A stretch of 58,747 nt of DNA from Paludibacteraceae bacterium (GCA_017464025.1 JAFUEI010000050.1:1-58747), one strand, 5' to 3'; shown: positions 26,501 to 36,080, numbered from the stretch's first letter. Program-made: numbers and translations. Notes: a model not told the origin generated them from the letters alone.

Positions 26501-27199
26501 ATGAAACGATTGGAATCCAACTTAAAGAACATGTCGCTGTCGCTGACGATTGTGGCGCTTGCGGCGGCGGCACTGCTCGGCGGGCTCTACGTTCTGACGG
26601 AAGAGCCTATCGCGCGGCAGAAAGCCGAGAAACAGCAGAAAGCCATCACCTCGGTGCTTCCCGCGACAGAAGGTATCGAGATTGCCGAACCTGAGATGGT
26701 GGACGGCATGACTCTCTACAAGGCCTACGCCGGAGGCGAGTTCGCAGGAGCTGCTGTCCAGGCCGAAGAAAACGGCTTCGGCGGCAAGTTCAAAGTCATG
26801 GTCGGCTTCGACAAAGACGGCAACATCGTCAACTACGAAGTTCTGGAACATCAGGAAACACCTGGTCTGGGCGACCACATGGTCAGCTGGTTCAAGACCG
26901 ACAAGGGCAACCAGTCGGTTATCGGCCGTAGTCCCGCCACTGCCAACTTCACCGTCGGCAAAGACGGCGGCGATGTGGATGCCATCACGGCTGCCACTAT
27001 CTCCTCGCGGGCCTTCCTAAAAGCGGTCTGCCATGCATACGAAGCTTACGCCGACCAACAGGCAGATGCCGAAAGCGGCGCCACAGCATTGAGCGAAGCC
27101 GCCGAGATAGCCGAGACGGCCGATATCACCGCCGGTGAAGACGCTGCTGGAAACGAAACATCTTCTGAGTCTAACAACGAAACACCCGTACAGTCATGA
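26501..27199 (+). CDS. rnfG: Rnf electron-transport complex subunit G
   Basis: 232 residues from ATG 26501 (MKRLESN; the frame is open upstream inside rnfD but that part is not plausible). One N-terminal helix (about 12-32), then an FMN-binding domain with GFGGKFKVMVGFDKDG, QETPGLGDHM and DAITAATISSRAFL, the last corresponding to the SGATxT attachment site (here TAATIS). The C-terminal tail (about 187-232) is acidic and Ala/Glu-rich, longer than in E. coli. It overlaps rnfE by 4 nt. Confidence 0.93.
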   Translation: MKRLESNLKNMSLSLTIVALAAAALLGGLYVLTEEPIARQKAEKQQKAITSVLPATEGIEIAEPEMVDGMTLYKAYAGGEFAGAAVQAEENGFGGKFKVMVGFDKDGNIVNYEVLEHQETPGLGDHMVSWFKTDKGNQSVIGRSPATANFTVGKDGGDVDAITAATISSRAFLKAVCHAYEAYADQQADAESGATALSEAAEIAETADITAGEDAAGNETSSESNNETPVQS

Positions 27200-27792
27200 A
27201 CAAGCCGATGAAAACCCTTACCAATGGTCTCCTTCGGGAGAACCCGACCTTCGGACTGGTGTTGGGTATGTGTCCTACACTTGCCACCACCACCTCCGCC
27301 ATCAACGGTATGTCAATGGGCCTGGCCACGCTGTTCGTCCTCGTATGTTCGAACGTGGTTATCTCCCTGCTCCGCAACCTGATACCCGACAAAGTGCATA
27401 TTCCCGCCTATATCGTGGTCATTGCCTCGTTCGTTACCATGGTGCAGTTGCTTATGCAGGCCTACGTGCCGGCTATCTACGAAACGCTCGGCTTGTTCAT
27501 CCCGCTGATTGTGGTGAACTGTATCGTGCTCGGCCGTGCCGAAGCTTTTGCCGCCAAGAATAACGTCGGTCTCTCGGCACTTGACGGTCTGGGCATGGGC
27601 CTCGGCTTCACGCTCTCGCTGACGGTGCTGGGCGCCATCCGCGAACTGTTGGGTTCGGGCATGTGCTTCGGTATGCCCGTCTTCCCCGAGCAATATGGCA
27701 TGCTCATCTTTGTATTAGCTCCGGGCGCCTTCATAGCCCTGGCTTATCTGATGGCAGGCGTGAACAAACTCCGCAAACGCATGGATGCCTGA
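27196..27792 (+). CDS. rnfE: Rnf electron-transport complex subunit E
   Basis: 198 residues, six helices, NqrD/RnfE family: GLLRENPTFGLVLGMCPTLA with the Cys of the membrane Fe-S centre, VVNCIVLGRAEAFA carrying the second Cys, and DGLGMGLGFTLSLTVLG. It makes the antiparallel pseudo-dimer with RnfA in the inner membrane. Start overlaps the rnfG stop (ATGA). Confidence 0.95.
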   Translation: MNKPMKTLTNGLLRENPTFGLVLGMCPTLATTTSAINGMSMGLATLFVLVCSNVVISLLRNLIPDKVHIPAYIVVIASFVTMVQLLMQAYVPAIYETLGLFIPLIVVNCIVLGRAEAFAAKNNVGLSALDGLGMGLGFTLSLTVLGAIRELLGSGMCFGMPVFPEQYGMLIFVLAPGAFIALAYLMAGVNKLRKRMDA

Positions 27793-27843
27793 CACACCTC
27801 TTTCCTGATTAACGAATAGTAAATAACCCAATAGCGATTCATT

Positions 27844-28443
27844 ATGGTTTATTTCCTGATTATCATAAGCGCGATATTTGTCAACAATATCGTATTCTCA
27901 CAATTCCTCGGCATTTGTCCGTTTCTGGGAGTGAGCAAGAAGATTGATACGGCTGCCGGTATGGGTGCGGCAGTAACGTTTGTGCTTACGCTGGCCACTG
28001 TGGTAACCTACTTACTGCAGAAGTACGTCTTAGTGCAATTCCATGTAGAGTTCCTGCAGACCATCCTCTTCATTCTCGTCATCGCCGCTCTTGTGCAGAT
28101 AATCGAGATTGTGCTGAAGAAAATCAGCCCGAGCCTCTATCAGGCATTGGGTGTGTTCCTCCCGCTCATCACCACCAACTGCTGCATCCTCGGCGTAGCC
28201 ATCCTTGTGGCTGACGGCACGTGGGCCGGCAAGGTGCCGGGCGCAGAGGCCAACCTCCTGCAAGGCACCGTCTATGCCTTTGCCACGGCTTTAGGTTTTG
28301 CCCTCGCACTGATTCTGTTTGCAGGTATCCGCGAACAACTCTCGATGAACAAGGTCCCCAAGGCCATGGAAGGCACGCCTATTGCCCTGCTTACTGCAGG
28401 TCTGTTGGCAATGGCGTTCATGGGCTTCAGCGGCGTTGTATAA
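27844..28443 (+). CDS. rnfA: Rnf electron-transport complex subunit A
   Basis: 199 residues, six helices, NqrE/RnfA family: NNIVFSQFLGICPFLGVSK and LITTNCCILGVAIL carry the Cys ligands of the shared membrane Fe-S centre. It is the inverted partner of RnfE and closes the B-C-(thioesterase)-D-G-E-A order typical of Bacteroidota. trmO starts only 6 bp after its stop. Confidence 0.95.
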   Translation: MVYFLIIISAIFVNNIVFSQFLGICPFLGVSKKIDTAAGMGAAVTFVLTLATVVTYLLQKYVLVQFHVEFLQTILFILVIAALVQIIEIVLKKISPSLYQALGVFLPLITTNCCILGVAILVADGTWAGKVPGAEANLLQGTVYAFATALGFALALILFAGIREQLSMNKVPKAMEGTPIALLTAGLLAMAFMGFSGVV

Positions 28444-28449
28444 CATCCC

Positions 28450-29208
28450 ATGACCCTTCAGGTTATCGCACGGGCCGCTAACGGCTACACGGAAAAGTTC
28501 GGCATACCCCGCCAGTCGGGGCGTGCCGTTTCTGTTGTTACACGTATCGTCTTCGAACCCGCCTTCCGCCGGCCGGAGGCGCTACGGGGTATAGAGGGGT
28601 TCTCCCACCTGTGGCTGATATGGGGATTCTCGGCCAACGAAAGGTCTTCCCGTAAAGGAGGAAGCAACGAAAAAAAAGGCTCCGGAGAAAGCACGCTCTG
28701 TACCGGATGGTCACCCACCGTGCGACCGCCTCGTCTCGGGGGCAACACGCGTCTGGGTGTGTTTGCCACACGTTCTCCCTTCCGCCCCAATGAGTTAGGT
28801 CTGTCTTCTGTCCGTCTGGAACGCATGGAACAAACGGCCGAGGCCGGCACGGTGTTGGTTGTGAGCGGCGCCGACCTGATGGACGGCACACCCATCTACG
28901 ACATCAAGCCCTACCTTCCCTACACCGACATCCATAGTGATGCTACTGCCGGTTTTGCCGAAGCGGGAAGTGACTACCGGCTTGCCGTGGAATGGGAACC
29001 TGAAGCAGAGAACCGGTTGCCTGAAGCCGTGAAGCGCGACCTGCAGGATATTCTGGCCGAAGACCCACGTCCTGCCTATCACAACGACCCCGGACGCCTC
29101 TATGGTCTGAGTTATGCAGGCTGGAACATCCGCTTCCGCGTATCCGGCAACACGCTCTGCGTCACAGCAGCCGACCGGCGGACGAATACCAACCCCGGCA
29201 AGCACTGA
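28450..29208 (+). CDS. trmO: tRNA (N6-threonylcarbamoyladenosine37-N6)-methyltransferase TrmO
   Basis: 252 residues of the TsaA/TrmO beta-barrel SAM-dependent family. Markers are EKFGIPRQSG at the start, GFSHLWLIWGF, RLGVFATRSPFRPNELGLS, GADLMDGTPIYDIKPYLPY and the C-terminal GLSYAGWNIRFRV. It methylates t6A37 of some ANN-decoding tRNAs. An insertion (about residues 66-84, RKGGSNEKKGSGEST) is low-complexity. It is 6 bp after rnfA and is probably the last gene of that operon. Confidence 0.92.
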   Translation: MTLQVIARAANGYTEKFGIPRQSGRAVSVVTRIVFEPAFRRPEALRGIEGFSHLWLIWGFSANERSSRKGGSNEKKGSGESTLCTGWSPTVRPPRLGGNTRLGVFATRSPFRPNELGLSSVRLERMEQTAEAGTVLVVSGADLMDGTPIYDIKPYLPYTDIHSDATAGFAEAGSDYRLAVEWEPEAENRLPEAVKRDLQDILAEDPRPAYHNDPGRLYGLSYAGWNIRFRVSGNTLCVTAADRRTNTNPGKH

Positions 29209-29317
29209 TGCGCCACACGGGCGGAACCGGCTGCATCTTGTCCCCAAAATTCGACTATTCGGAGCTGGCTCAGGGGGCTTTATCCGTTAATAAGTTCCAT
29301 TGTACAAAAAAAAACAG

Positions 29318-29325
29318 TAAATTTG
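29318..29325 (+). promoter_or_regulatory. Probable -7 element of the amylase operon
   Basis: TAAATTTG preceded by an A-rich tract. No TTTG at 19-20 bp spacing (ATTG lies at 15 bp), so a weak or regulated promoter is possible. The leader would be about 95 nt. Confidence 0.45.
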
Positions 29326-29423
29326 CGGTCTGAAAGGTGTATTCGGACGCTTGTGGTATGCACTCTCTGCAAGCGGTTGCCGGATATTCCGTAACATGAC
29401 TATTAACCATAACAACCAATATC

Positions 29424-32288
29424 ATGAAAAAACAACTTCTCTTATCCCTTTTTCTCGTAATAACGGTTGCCGCTATGGCAGAGCCGTATTTCACCCGCAT
29501 CAAATACGCCAACGGTGATGCCTCGAAAGATTTTGCCGCCGAAAAAGCCGGCGAACAGGACTTCCAAGGGCGCGACCAGTTTGTGTCGAAAGGCATAACG
29601 CTCTCGGCTGGTGACCTGATATTGTTCTACAATCAGGGGGCTGACACCGAGTGGGCCATCAAAGCCATTGACGAATACGGGGCATGGCAGCGCTTCACTG
29701 TCATGGGCGACAAGGGCATCAAGTGCAATACGGCCGGCACCTACAACGTTTATCTGAAGTTGAAGATGAACGATGACATCGTGTATTTGGAAGATGCCAA
29801 TGCTACTATCGGCGGCGGCGACCAGAAGCCTGGCGATGCCACTTGTCAAGACGGTCCTTACGGTGTACAGGTCATCAGCGGGAAGGACACTGTGGTGTAT
29901 GAGGCTGCTAATACGGGCGAGGTGGACTTTCAGGAGCGCACCCAATATCTGGCACATGTGCAACTCAAGCAGGGCGATGTCTGCAAGCTGATCAACACCA
30001 GCTGCGATGCCACATGGATGGTGGATATGGACCCCTATGACGAATATATCAACTTCACGGGTGGCGCCGCTGCAGGACAGATTACGTGCAACAAGGCAGG
30101 CTGCTACGACTTCTATATCAAGCTGAAGATGAACGATGACCTGCTCTATATCGGCGCCGGTACGGACTGCGGCAATCAGCCCAACCCCGGCGGGCAGGAC
30201 AACAAGACGAAGAAAGCCTACACATCGGCCGTTCCCAGCCAATGCGGCGACGTGCTGCTGCAGGCTTTCTATTATGACTCCTATTCGGGAAAGACCTACA
30301 ACGGAGTCAAGTTCTCCGACACCAAGTGGGCTACGCTCAACGAACAGGCGTCTGAGATAGGCACCTACTTCGACATGGTATGGCTTCCGCCATCGGCCAA
30401 ATCGTCGGGCGGCACAGGCTATCACCCCTCGCAGTACAGCAACCAAAACAGCGCATGGGGCTCGCGTACCGACCTCGAGAAGTTTATCACAACCATGCAC
30501 AACTCACCCCGCAAGACAAAAGTGATTGCCGACATTGTGGTCAACCACATGGACAATAAATCCAGCTGGTGCGATTTCTGGGAGCAGGACTTCGGCAGCT
30601 ACGGCAAGTTCCAGCCGCAGGCCGCTTGGATTACGTCGAACGATGAGTTGGCAAGCGCCACTACAGCGGCAAGCTGCAAAGGCAAACAAGGAAGCATAGC
30701 CGATGACGGTTATGGCGATGAGGCCAACTATGCCGCCGCCCGCGACCTCGCCCACAGCAACGTCGAGGTTCAGAACCTGGTGAAGGCCTACCTCAAGTGG
30801 ATGTACAACACGGTAGGCTACGATGGCTGGCGCTACGACTACTGCAAAGGATTCAACACCTGGCACGTAAGCAACTACAACAAAGCATCGGGGGCCTACT
30901 TCTCCGTGATGGAATACTGGGACGGCAATATACAGGTTCTTCAGGACCGCCTGAAAGAGGCCGAATGGAACACGCTTACCTTCGACTTCGCCACTAAATA
31001 CGAGGCGTTCAACCGCGGTATTGCCGCAGGAAACTACAGCGGCTGCAAAGGCTCGGGGTTGTTAGGCGCTGGCATGAGCAAATATGCCGTCACCTTCATC
31101 GACTCGCACGACTCGTTCCAGCGTGACAACAACGAGATGTGCGGCAAGAACAACAGTCTGAGCAGCGCGAACAAAGCCAAAGTACTTCAGGCCAACGCCT
31201 TCCTGCTCTCCATGCCGGGTATTCCCTGCGTGTTCTATCCGCACTGGGTTGTGTTCAAGGAAGAGATTGCCAAGATGATTATGGCCCGCCATGCCACTGG
31301 TGTCCACAGCGAGAGTTCGGTGAGCGACAGCGGCGACAACAGCGGCTATGAAGCCTACATCACCGGCAAGACCGGTATGATATGTCTCCAGCTCGGCAAC
31401 AAGGTAGGCAATGCACCAAGCGGCTACAAGACCGCCTCTAAAGGCACCGGCTATGCCGTTTACTATAAGACTAGCGGAACCGGCGCCGCCCCAAGCGTTA
31501 TCGTCACCCCCGGTTCCTCCGTCTTCAAGGATAATGAAAAAGGTCTGACAGTAACCGTGAAGGCCGTTGCCCTTGACGGTACCGCCACCGTATATTACAC
31601 CACCGATGGCACCGAACCCACCACCGCCTCCCAGAAACTGACCGGCACCACACTCACCTTCAAAGAGACCACCACGCTGAAAGTGATGGCCGTAGCAGGT
31701 AGTGCCAAGTCGGAGGTGCAGACCTTCACCTATACCTACAAGGCTCCGCAGGATGTAACCACCCAGCCTATCACGGTCCGGTTCTATGCACCCTCGTCAT
31801 GGAAAGCCGTCTATCTCTACACATGGAACGGTGCCGACCTCGGCAAATGGCCGGGCAAGCAACTGACGGCCGATCAGGATGGCTGGTATAGCTATACGTT
31901 TGAGAAAGGTATGAAGTCGGTCAACTTCATCTTCAACGGAGGCGAAGGAGCCGAACAGACCAGCGACCTGAAGACCGATGAGGATGTATGCTACTCGTGG
32001 AGCGGCGGTGCTGAGAAACTCCTGCCCGACTGCGAGAAGCCGACGGCCCTGCCGGTGAACAAGGCTGTGGAACTCACCGTTTATCCCAATCCCGTACAGG
32101 ACATCTTGTACATCAACAGCGAAACGGCTGTCACGAAGGCCGCCGTCTATTCACTCACCGGCCAGTGCCAGTACACGGGAAGCGGCGACTTGAAGCAAAT
32201 TGATGTGCACCAACTGCAAGGCGGCATGTACGTACTGCAGCTCCAAACGGCTGAAGGACAGACCACCCGCCTCTTTATCAAGCAATAA
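29424..32288 (+). CDS. GH13 alpha-amylase with N-terminal binding domains, CBM26-like module and T9SS C-terminal domain
   Basis: 954 residues. Signal peptide; two N-terminal beta domains (about 20-140 and 145-255, the second starting CQDGPYGVQV); GH13 barrel (about 270-690) with VIADIVVNHM (region I), GWRYDYCKGF (nucleophile Asp about 471), MEYWDG (acid/base Glu about 495) and FIDSHD (region IV, about 559). Then a chitobiase-like Ig domain (VYYTTDGTEPTTAS), a CBM26-like starch module (AVYLYTWNGADLGKWPGKQL, about 790-860) and a T9SS type-A CTD (VYPNPVQDILYI, ending TTRLFIKQ). It should hydrolyse alpha-1,4-glucans outside the cell. It heads an operon with two starch-binding-like proteins. Confidence 0.92.
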   Translation: MKKQLLLSLFLVITVAAMAEPYFTRIKYANGDASKDFAAEKAGEQDFQGRDQFVSKGITLSAGDLILFYNQGADTEWAIKAIDEYGAWQRFTVMGDKGIKCNTAGTYNVYLKLKMNDDIVYLEDANATIGGGDQKPGDATCQDGPYGVQVISGKDTVVYEAANTGEVDFQERTQYLAHVQLKQGDVCKLINTSCDATWMVDMDPYDEYINFTGGAAAGQITCNKAGCYDFYIKLKMNDDLLYIGAGTDCGNQPNPGGQDNKTKKAYTSAVPSQCGDVLLQAFYYDSYSGKTYNGVKFSDTKWATLNEQASEIGTYFDMVWLPPSAKSSGGTGYHPSQYSNQNSAWGSRTDLEKFITTMHNSPRKTKVIADIVVNHMDNKSSWCDFWEQDFGSYGKFQPQAAWITSNDELASATTAASCKGKQGSIADDGYGDEANYAAARDLAHSNVEVQNLVKAYLKWMYNTVGYDGWRYDYCKGFNTWHVSNYNKASGAYFSVMEYWDGNIQVLQDRLKEAEWNTLTFDFATKYEAFNRGIAAGNYSGCKGSGLLGAGMSKYAVTFIDSHDSFQRDNNEMCGKNNSLSSANKAKVLQANAFLLSMPGIPCVFYPHWVVFKEEIAKMIMARHATGVHSESSVSDSGDNSGYEAYITGKTGMICLQLGNKVGNAPSGYKTASKGTGYAVYYKTSGTGAAPSVIVTPGSSVFKDNEKGLTVTVKAVALDGTATVYYTTDGTEPTTASQKLTGTTLTFKETTTLKVMAVAGSAKSEVQTFTYTYKAPQDVTTQPITVRFYAPSSWKAVYLYTWNGADLGKWPGKQLTADQDGWYSYTFEKGMKSVNFIFNGGEGAEQTSDLKTDEDVCYSWSGGAEKLLPDCEKPTALPVNKAVELTVYPNPVQDILYINSETAVTKAAVYSLTGQCQYTGSGDLKQIDVHQLQGGMYVLQLQTAEGQTTRLFIKQ

Positions 32289-32301
32289 GAACCACACACT
32301 C

Positions 32302-32332
32302 GCAGAGCCTGCGGTCACATCGCAGGCTCTGC
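32302..32332 (+). terminator. Strong hairpin between the amylase and the next gene (attenuator or mRNA processing element)
   Basis: GCAGAGCCTGCG (32302-32313) and CGCAGGCTCTGC (32321-32332) form a perfect 12-bp stem with a 7-nt loop. The T tract after it is poor (AACTTCTTG), so partial termination or 3' stabilisation is more likely than full termination. Confidence 0.6.
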
Positions 32333-32367
32333 AACTTCTTGTATCTATCAACTCAAACAACCATATC

Positions 32368-34194
32368 ATGAAGAAACTCTTTACATTGTTAGCAGCAGTA
32401 GCATTTGCAGGCTGTCTGTCTGCCCAGGAATGCCAGGACGGTCCGTATGCGGTGCTCGTCAACGGCACGACCCAATATGCCATGACAGATGACGGATTTT
32501 CGCCCGATGGTCTGCCTCAACTGAAGGCCGCCGTACCGATGCAGGTAGGCGACTACTTCGAGATTCTGAACACCAGTTGCAACCAGACATGGCTTCCTGC
32601 TCTGGAAGACGGTGGCGACACCAATGCCAAAAGCACCTTTACGCTTGCCGACAACCACGGCACGGCCACGGTAGCCGGTTGCTACAACTTCTTTCTGAAG
32701 AAACTCTTCGGCTCCGACCGTCTCTATGTCGGCAACGATGGCGAATGCAGCGGAAGCGGCCAGCCGCTGAACGGGGAGGAGAAACCCCAGAATGGCGACG
32801 GCTGTCAGGACGGCCCCTATGCGGTACGCGTCAACGGCTCACAGCTGTATTCGATGGCAGACGGGGGCTATGAGGACGATGACCCCAACAAACGCCCGCA
32901 GCTTCACGCCGATGTGCCTATGAAGACAGGCGACTACTTCGAGCTGGTAAATAGTAGTTGCGGCTCCGCTTGGGTACCCCAACTCCAGTCACCCTCCGAC
33001 GACGACCCCAACAAGGCGCTGGACAAGTTTGAAGTGAAGGACGGCAAATGCTACGTATCGGCTGACGGCTGCTATAGCTTCTGGTGGAAAAAGCAGTTTG
33101 AGAATGACGAATTGTATATCGGCTCCAACGGGAACTGCAACGACCAACAAGGCGGTCATCAGGGAGGTCAGCAAGGAGGACAGCAAGGAGGCAACACCGG
33201 CACCCAGCCTGCTGCAGGCGAATACTATCTGATTGGCAACTGGGGCGGACAAGACCACGGTGACGGCAACGACTACAGCACCTTCATTGAGCAATATAAG
33301 TTCCAGAACGGCAAGATTTCCGTCAAACTGGATTCCGACAACGGCGACAAATACGCTTGGATTCGCGTAAAACGCGCCGACGGCATGTTCTACTCCACGG
33401 AAGGCTGGTTGGGCGACGGCAAGAAGTCCGTCACGCTGTACAGCGCAGCCTATCTCTATCAGAAAGGCAGCGACGGTGAATCGAACCGTTGGTCGGTACC
33501 CACCAACCAGCAGCTCTACATCACCATGACTCTCAAAACCGAACATGAGATGGAGGTGAATCTGGTAAGCGAAAGCGAATACAACAACTTCTCCGGCGGC
33601 AATACGCAAAACCCCGATACCACACAGACCAAGCCCGGTGACAACGGCGGTAATGGCGGTAATGGCGGCAATGGCGGCAATATCCCGCAGACCGGCATCA
33701 CCATCCGCGTCATTCTTGACGCTTCCGTCACCGACTGGGACGAGAACAACATCTGGTTCTGGGTGTGGGAAGAAGGCTCGGAAGGACAGTGGGTAGCTGC
33801 CGAACGCTACGGCGACTATTACGGCTTCCATGTAGAAGCAACCTTGGTTAACTTCGTTGTTGCCAACAACAACGAATGGGGCGACGGTCTTGGCTCGCTG
33901 CAGACGGAAGACCAATTGGGCGTTACCGCTTCTTCCTGCTATAAGATTGTGGCCAAGGCCGGCGATGAGGCCAACGAGCAGAAGCGCGACCTGGTTGCTA
34001 TTGACTGCCCCGCCACGGCGTTGGAGACCCTCCCCGTAGCAGCCTTCCGTGTGGAAGACGGCACCGTTTATGCCAACGGCGAGATGCGTATCTACACCGT
34101 AACTGGTCAGGACGTCACACCAATGAACGGACGCCTCAACGGCTTGTATATCGTCACTGTCAACGGACGCGCCGCACGCGTGAACATCCAATAA
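32368..34194 (+). CDS. T9SS-exported starch-binding-like multidomain protein
   Basis: 608 residues from ATG 32368 (MKKLFTLLAAVAFAGCLSAQ signal; the frame is open into the amylase gene but that part is not coding). Two copies of the roughly 100-residue domain that begins CQDGPYAVxVNG (about 22-125 and 147-255), matching the second N-terminal domain of the amylase. Then Gly/Gln linkers (GGHQGGQQGGQQGG), a SusE/F-like beta domain (about 275-400, GEYYLIGNWGGQD), an NGG-repeat linker, a CBM26-like region (ITIRVILDASVTDWDENNIW) and a CTD ending NGLYIVTVNGRAARVNIQ. No catalytic residues. I infer a surface protein that captures starch for the amylase. Confidence 0.75.
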   Translation: MKKLFTLLAAVAFAGCLSAQECQDGPYAVLVNGTTQYAMTDDGFSPDGLPQLKAAVPMQVGDYFEILNTSCNQTWLPALEDGGDTNAKSTFTLADNHGTATVAGCYNFFLKKLFGSDRLYVGNDGECSGSGQPLNGEEKPQNGDGCQDGPYAVRVNGSQLYSMADGGYEDDDPNKRPQLHADVPMKTGDYFELVNSSCGSAWVPQLQSPSDDDPNKALDKFEVKDGKCYVSADGCYSFWWKKQFENDELYIGSNGNCNDQQGGHQGGQQGGQQGGNTGTQPAAGEYYLIGNWGGQDHGDGNDYSTFIEQYKFQNGKISVKLDSDNGDKYAWIRVKRADGMFYSTEGWLGDGKKSVTLYSAAYLYQKGSDGESNRWSVPTNQQLYITMTLKTEHEMEVNLVSESEYNNFSGGNTQNPDTTQTKPGDNGGNGGNGGNGGNIPQTGITIRVILDASVTDWDENNIWFWVWEEGSEGQWVAAERYGDYYGFHVEATLVNFVVANNNEWGDGLGSLQTEDQLGVTASSCYKIVAKAGDEANEQKRDLVAIDCPATALETLPVAAFRVEDGTVYANGEMRIYTVTGQDVTPMNGRLNGLYIVTVNGRAARVNIQ

Positions 34195-34228
34195 ACCATT
34201 ATACTAACCCTCTAAAAACAACACTATC

Positions 34229-36010
34229 ATGAAAAAACTAACTCTATTGTTCGCGGCAGTAATGATGTCGCTTACAATGTTCGCCAACGTTGATTTGTAC
34301 AACGCCAAAACGGGAACAACAGCCGTTGATTACTACCTTGTAGGATACATCAACGGTGCCGATTACGGTTGCGAAGGCGATGCTGCCAATATGGGATCGT
34401 ACAAGTTTGTGGACGGCAAACTCAGCGCCAAATTCGAGAAGGACTCTTATGTATTTGTCAAGACAGCAGGCAATACGTCATGGTTCATGGCTGCCAAATA
34501 TGTGCCAGCTGCCAAAAGTGTGACTGCAACTCTCGCAAACACAACGACCGGAACCAACGAGAAGATAGGCGTGGCCGCTAATGTGGATATTGAATTCACC
34601 CTGACAGAGAATATCGACGGAACCCTTACGCTTGCTTATGAGCAAAAGGGAGAAGTGCCGGTTCCAAAAGCCGAATATGCCCTTGTCATTGGCACAGATA
34701 AGGTGGACATGACCAAGAATCCGGGTAATGACAAAGAATACATGGCTACCGGTGTGGCTATCAAGAAAGACGCAGTTGTAAAAATGTACAGCTATGCCGG
34801 CGAGACGGAATTCAAACTGGACACACTCAATTCTTACAGCACAGAGAACGTTGAACTGGCTGATGGTGCCCTCAAGTTCAAAGCTGACGGCGAATATGAC
34901 TTCTATTTCACTCCCCAAGAGAACAACAATCTCATTTACGTGGGCGAGAAGAAAGAGGATTATTACACCGTGACAGGCGACCAGGGTCTCCTCGGCTCCG
35001 ACTGGGGAACAACGGACAAAGCCAACCTGATGACCCTTGCAGACGGTGTGGCTACCCTCATAAAGGAGAAAGTGATGCTCCGGAAGGGAACGTATGAGTA
35101 TAAGATTGTCAAGAATGGAGACACCTGGTATCCCGAAGGCTCAAACAACAACCAGAAACTGGACATCACCGCTGACGGCGAGTACAAACTCACTTTCACC
35201 TTCACTATCGAAGGCAGCGTGATTACCGGCAAAGCCGAGAAGACCGGCGACTATGTAAAGCCCGCTGACATATATGTCATCGCCGGCCAACAGGCGTTGC
35301 TGGGGGCCGAATGGGATGCAACAGTACAAGCCAATCAGATGACCATCAGCACTGACCAGAAGACCGCCACTCTCGTAAAAGAAAAGCTGATGCTGGCTGC
35401 CGGCGAATACGGCTACAAACTCGTGCTCAACGGCAATTGGATTCCGGAAGGCGAAGGCACAGAGCAAAAACTGAAGATTGAGGCGGATGCCGAATACAAG
35501 GTGACATTCACCGTCAACATCGCCGACACCACCTACACCGCCACAGCCGAGAAAACAGGCGACTATGTAGTTCCTGCTGTTCCTCCCCAGTTTGCCCTCA
35601 TCAACGGCAACGACACCCTTGACATGGTGAAGAACGACAAAGCGGAAGGCGAAGAATATATGATCCTCGGTGCAGAACTCAAGAAGGACGACATCATCAA
35701 GGCTTACAGCTATGCTGGCAACACCGTCTTCGCTCTGAAAGTCCTTAAAGAAGGCTCTGACGAAAACGTTACAATGCTGCAAGACGGCACGCTGAAGATA
35801 GGCGCCGACGGCAAGTATGACTTCTATCTGGCCCCCGCCGAGAACAACGATGCCATCTACGTAAGCAAGCAGGGTTCTCCCACCGCCCTCGACAACGTGG
35901 AAGCGCTGCTCGACCTCAATGCCCCCATGTACAACCTCAGGGGACAGCAGGTGACGGCTGCCTACAAAGGCATTGTCATCCAGAACGGTACGAAGTACAT
36001 GCTCCGATAA
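34229..36010 (+). CDS. SusE/SusF-like exported starch-binding protein
   Basis: 593 residues with a signal peptide (LTLLFAAVMMSLTMFA). It has five or so beta domains: an N-terminal one (about 20-145), two related copies beginning ALVIGTDKVDM (about 150-245) and ALINGNDTLDM (about 455-550), and between them two copies of a roughly 100-residue starch-module-like domain starting YTVTGDQGLLGSDWG and YVIAGQQALLGAEWD. The C-terminal tag is APMYNLRGQQVTAAYKG then IVIQNGTKYMLR, a form common in Prevotella. It lies 34 bp after its neighbour. Binding of starch or maltodextrin is inferred from domain type and operon. Confidence 0.75.
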   Translation: MKKLTLLFAAVMMSLTMFANVDLYNAKTGTTAVDYYLVGYINGADYGCEGDAANMGSYKFVDGKLSAKFEKDSYVFVKTAGNTSWFMAAKYVPAAKSVTATLANTTTGTNEKIGVAANVDIEFTLTENIDGTLTLAYEQKGEVPVPKAEYALVIGTDKVDMTKNPGNDKEYMATGVAIKKDAVVKMYSYAGETEFKLDTLNSYSTENVELADGALKFKADGEYDFYFTPQENNNLIYVGEKKEDYYTVTGDQGLLGSDWGTTDKANLMTLADGVATLIKEKVMLRKGTYEYKIVKNGDTWYPEGSNNNQKLDITADGEYKLTFTFTIEGSVITGKAEKTGDYVKPADIYVIAGQQALLGAEWDATVQANQMTISTDQKTATLVKEKLMLAAGEYGYKLVLNGNWIPEGEGTEQKLKIEADAEYKVTFTVNIADTTYTATAEKTGDYVVPAVPPQFALINGNDTLDMVKNDKAEGEEYMILGAELKKDDIIKAYSYAGNTVFALKVLKEGSDENVTMLQDGTLKIGADGKYDFYLAPAENNDAIYVSKQGSPTALDNVEALLDLNAPMYNLRGQQVTAAYKGIVIQNGTKYMLR

Positions 36011-36020
36011 GAAGCTCCGC

Positions 36021-36080
36021 CGAACCGGACACCGGTTCGTCTTGTAACACACAGAGGGGTGCCTGCGGGTGCCCCTCTGC
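36021..36080 (+). terminator. Two consecutive hairpins ending the amylase operon
   Basis: CGAACCGG ACA CCGGTTCG (36021-36039) and, after 11 nt, CAGAGGGG...CCCCTCTG (36051-36079) followed by CTTTGTCT. The second is the better terminator candidate. Confidence 0.65.

Noticed and set aside
32989-34191. A 400-residue minus-strand frame opposite the starch-binding-like protein
   Set aside because: Gly/Val/Ala-rich reverse translation of the Gly/Asn repeats; no ribosome-binding site or motif.
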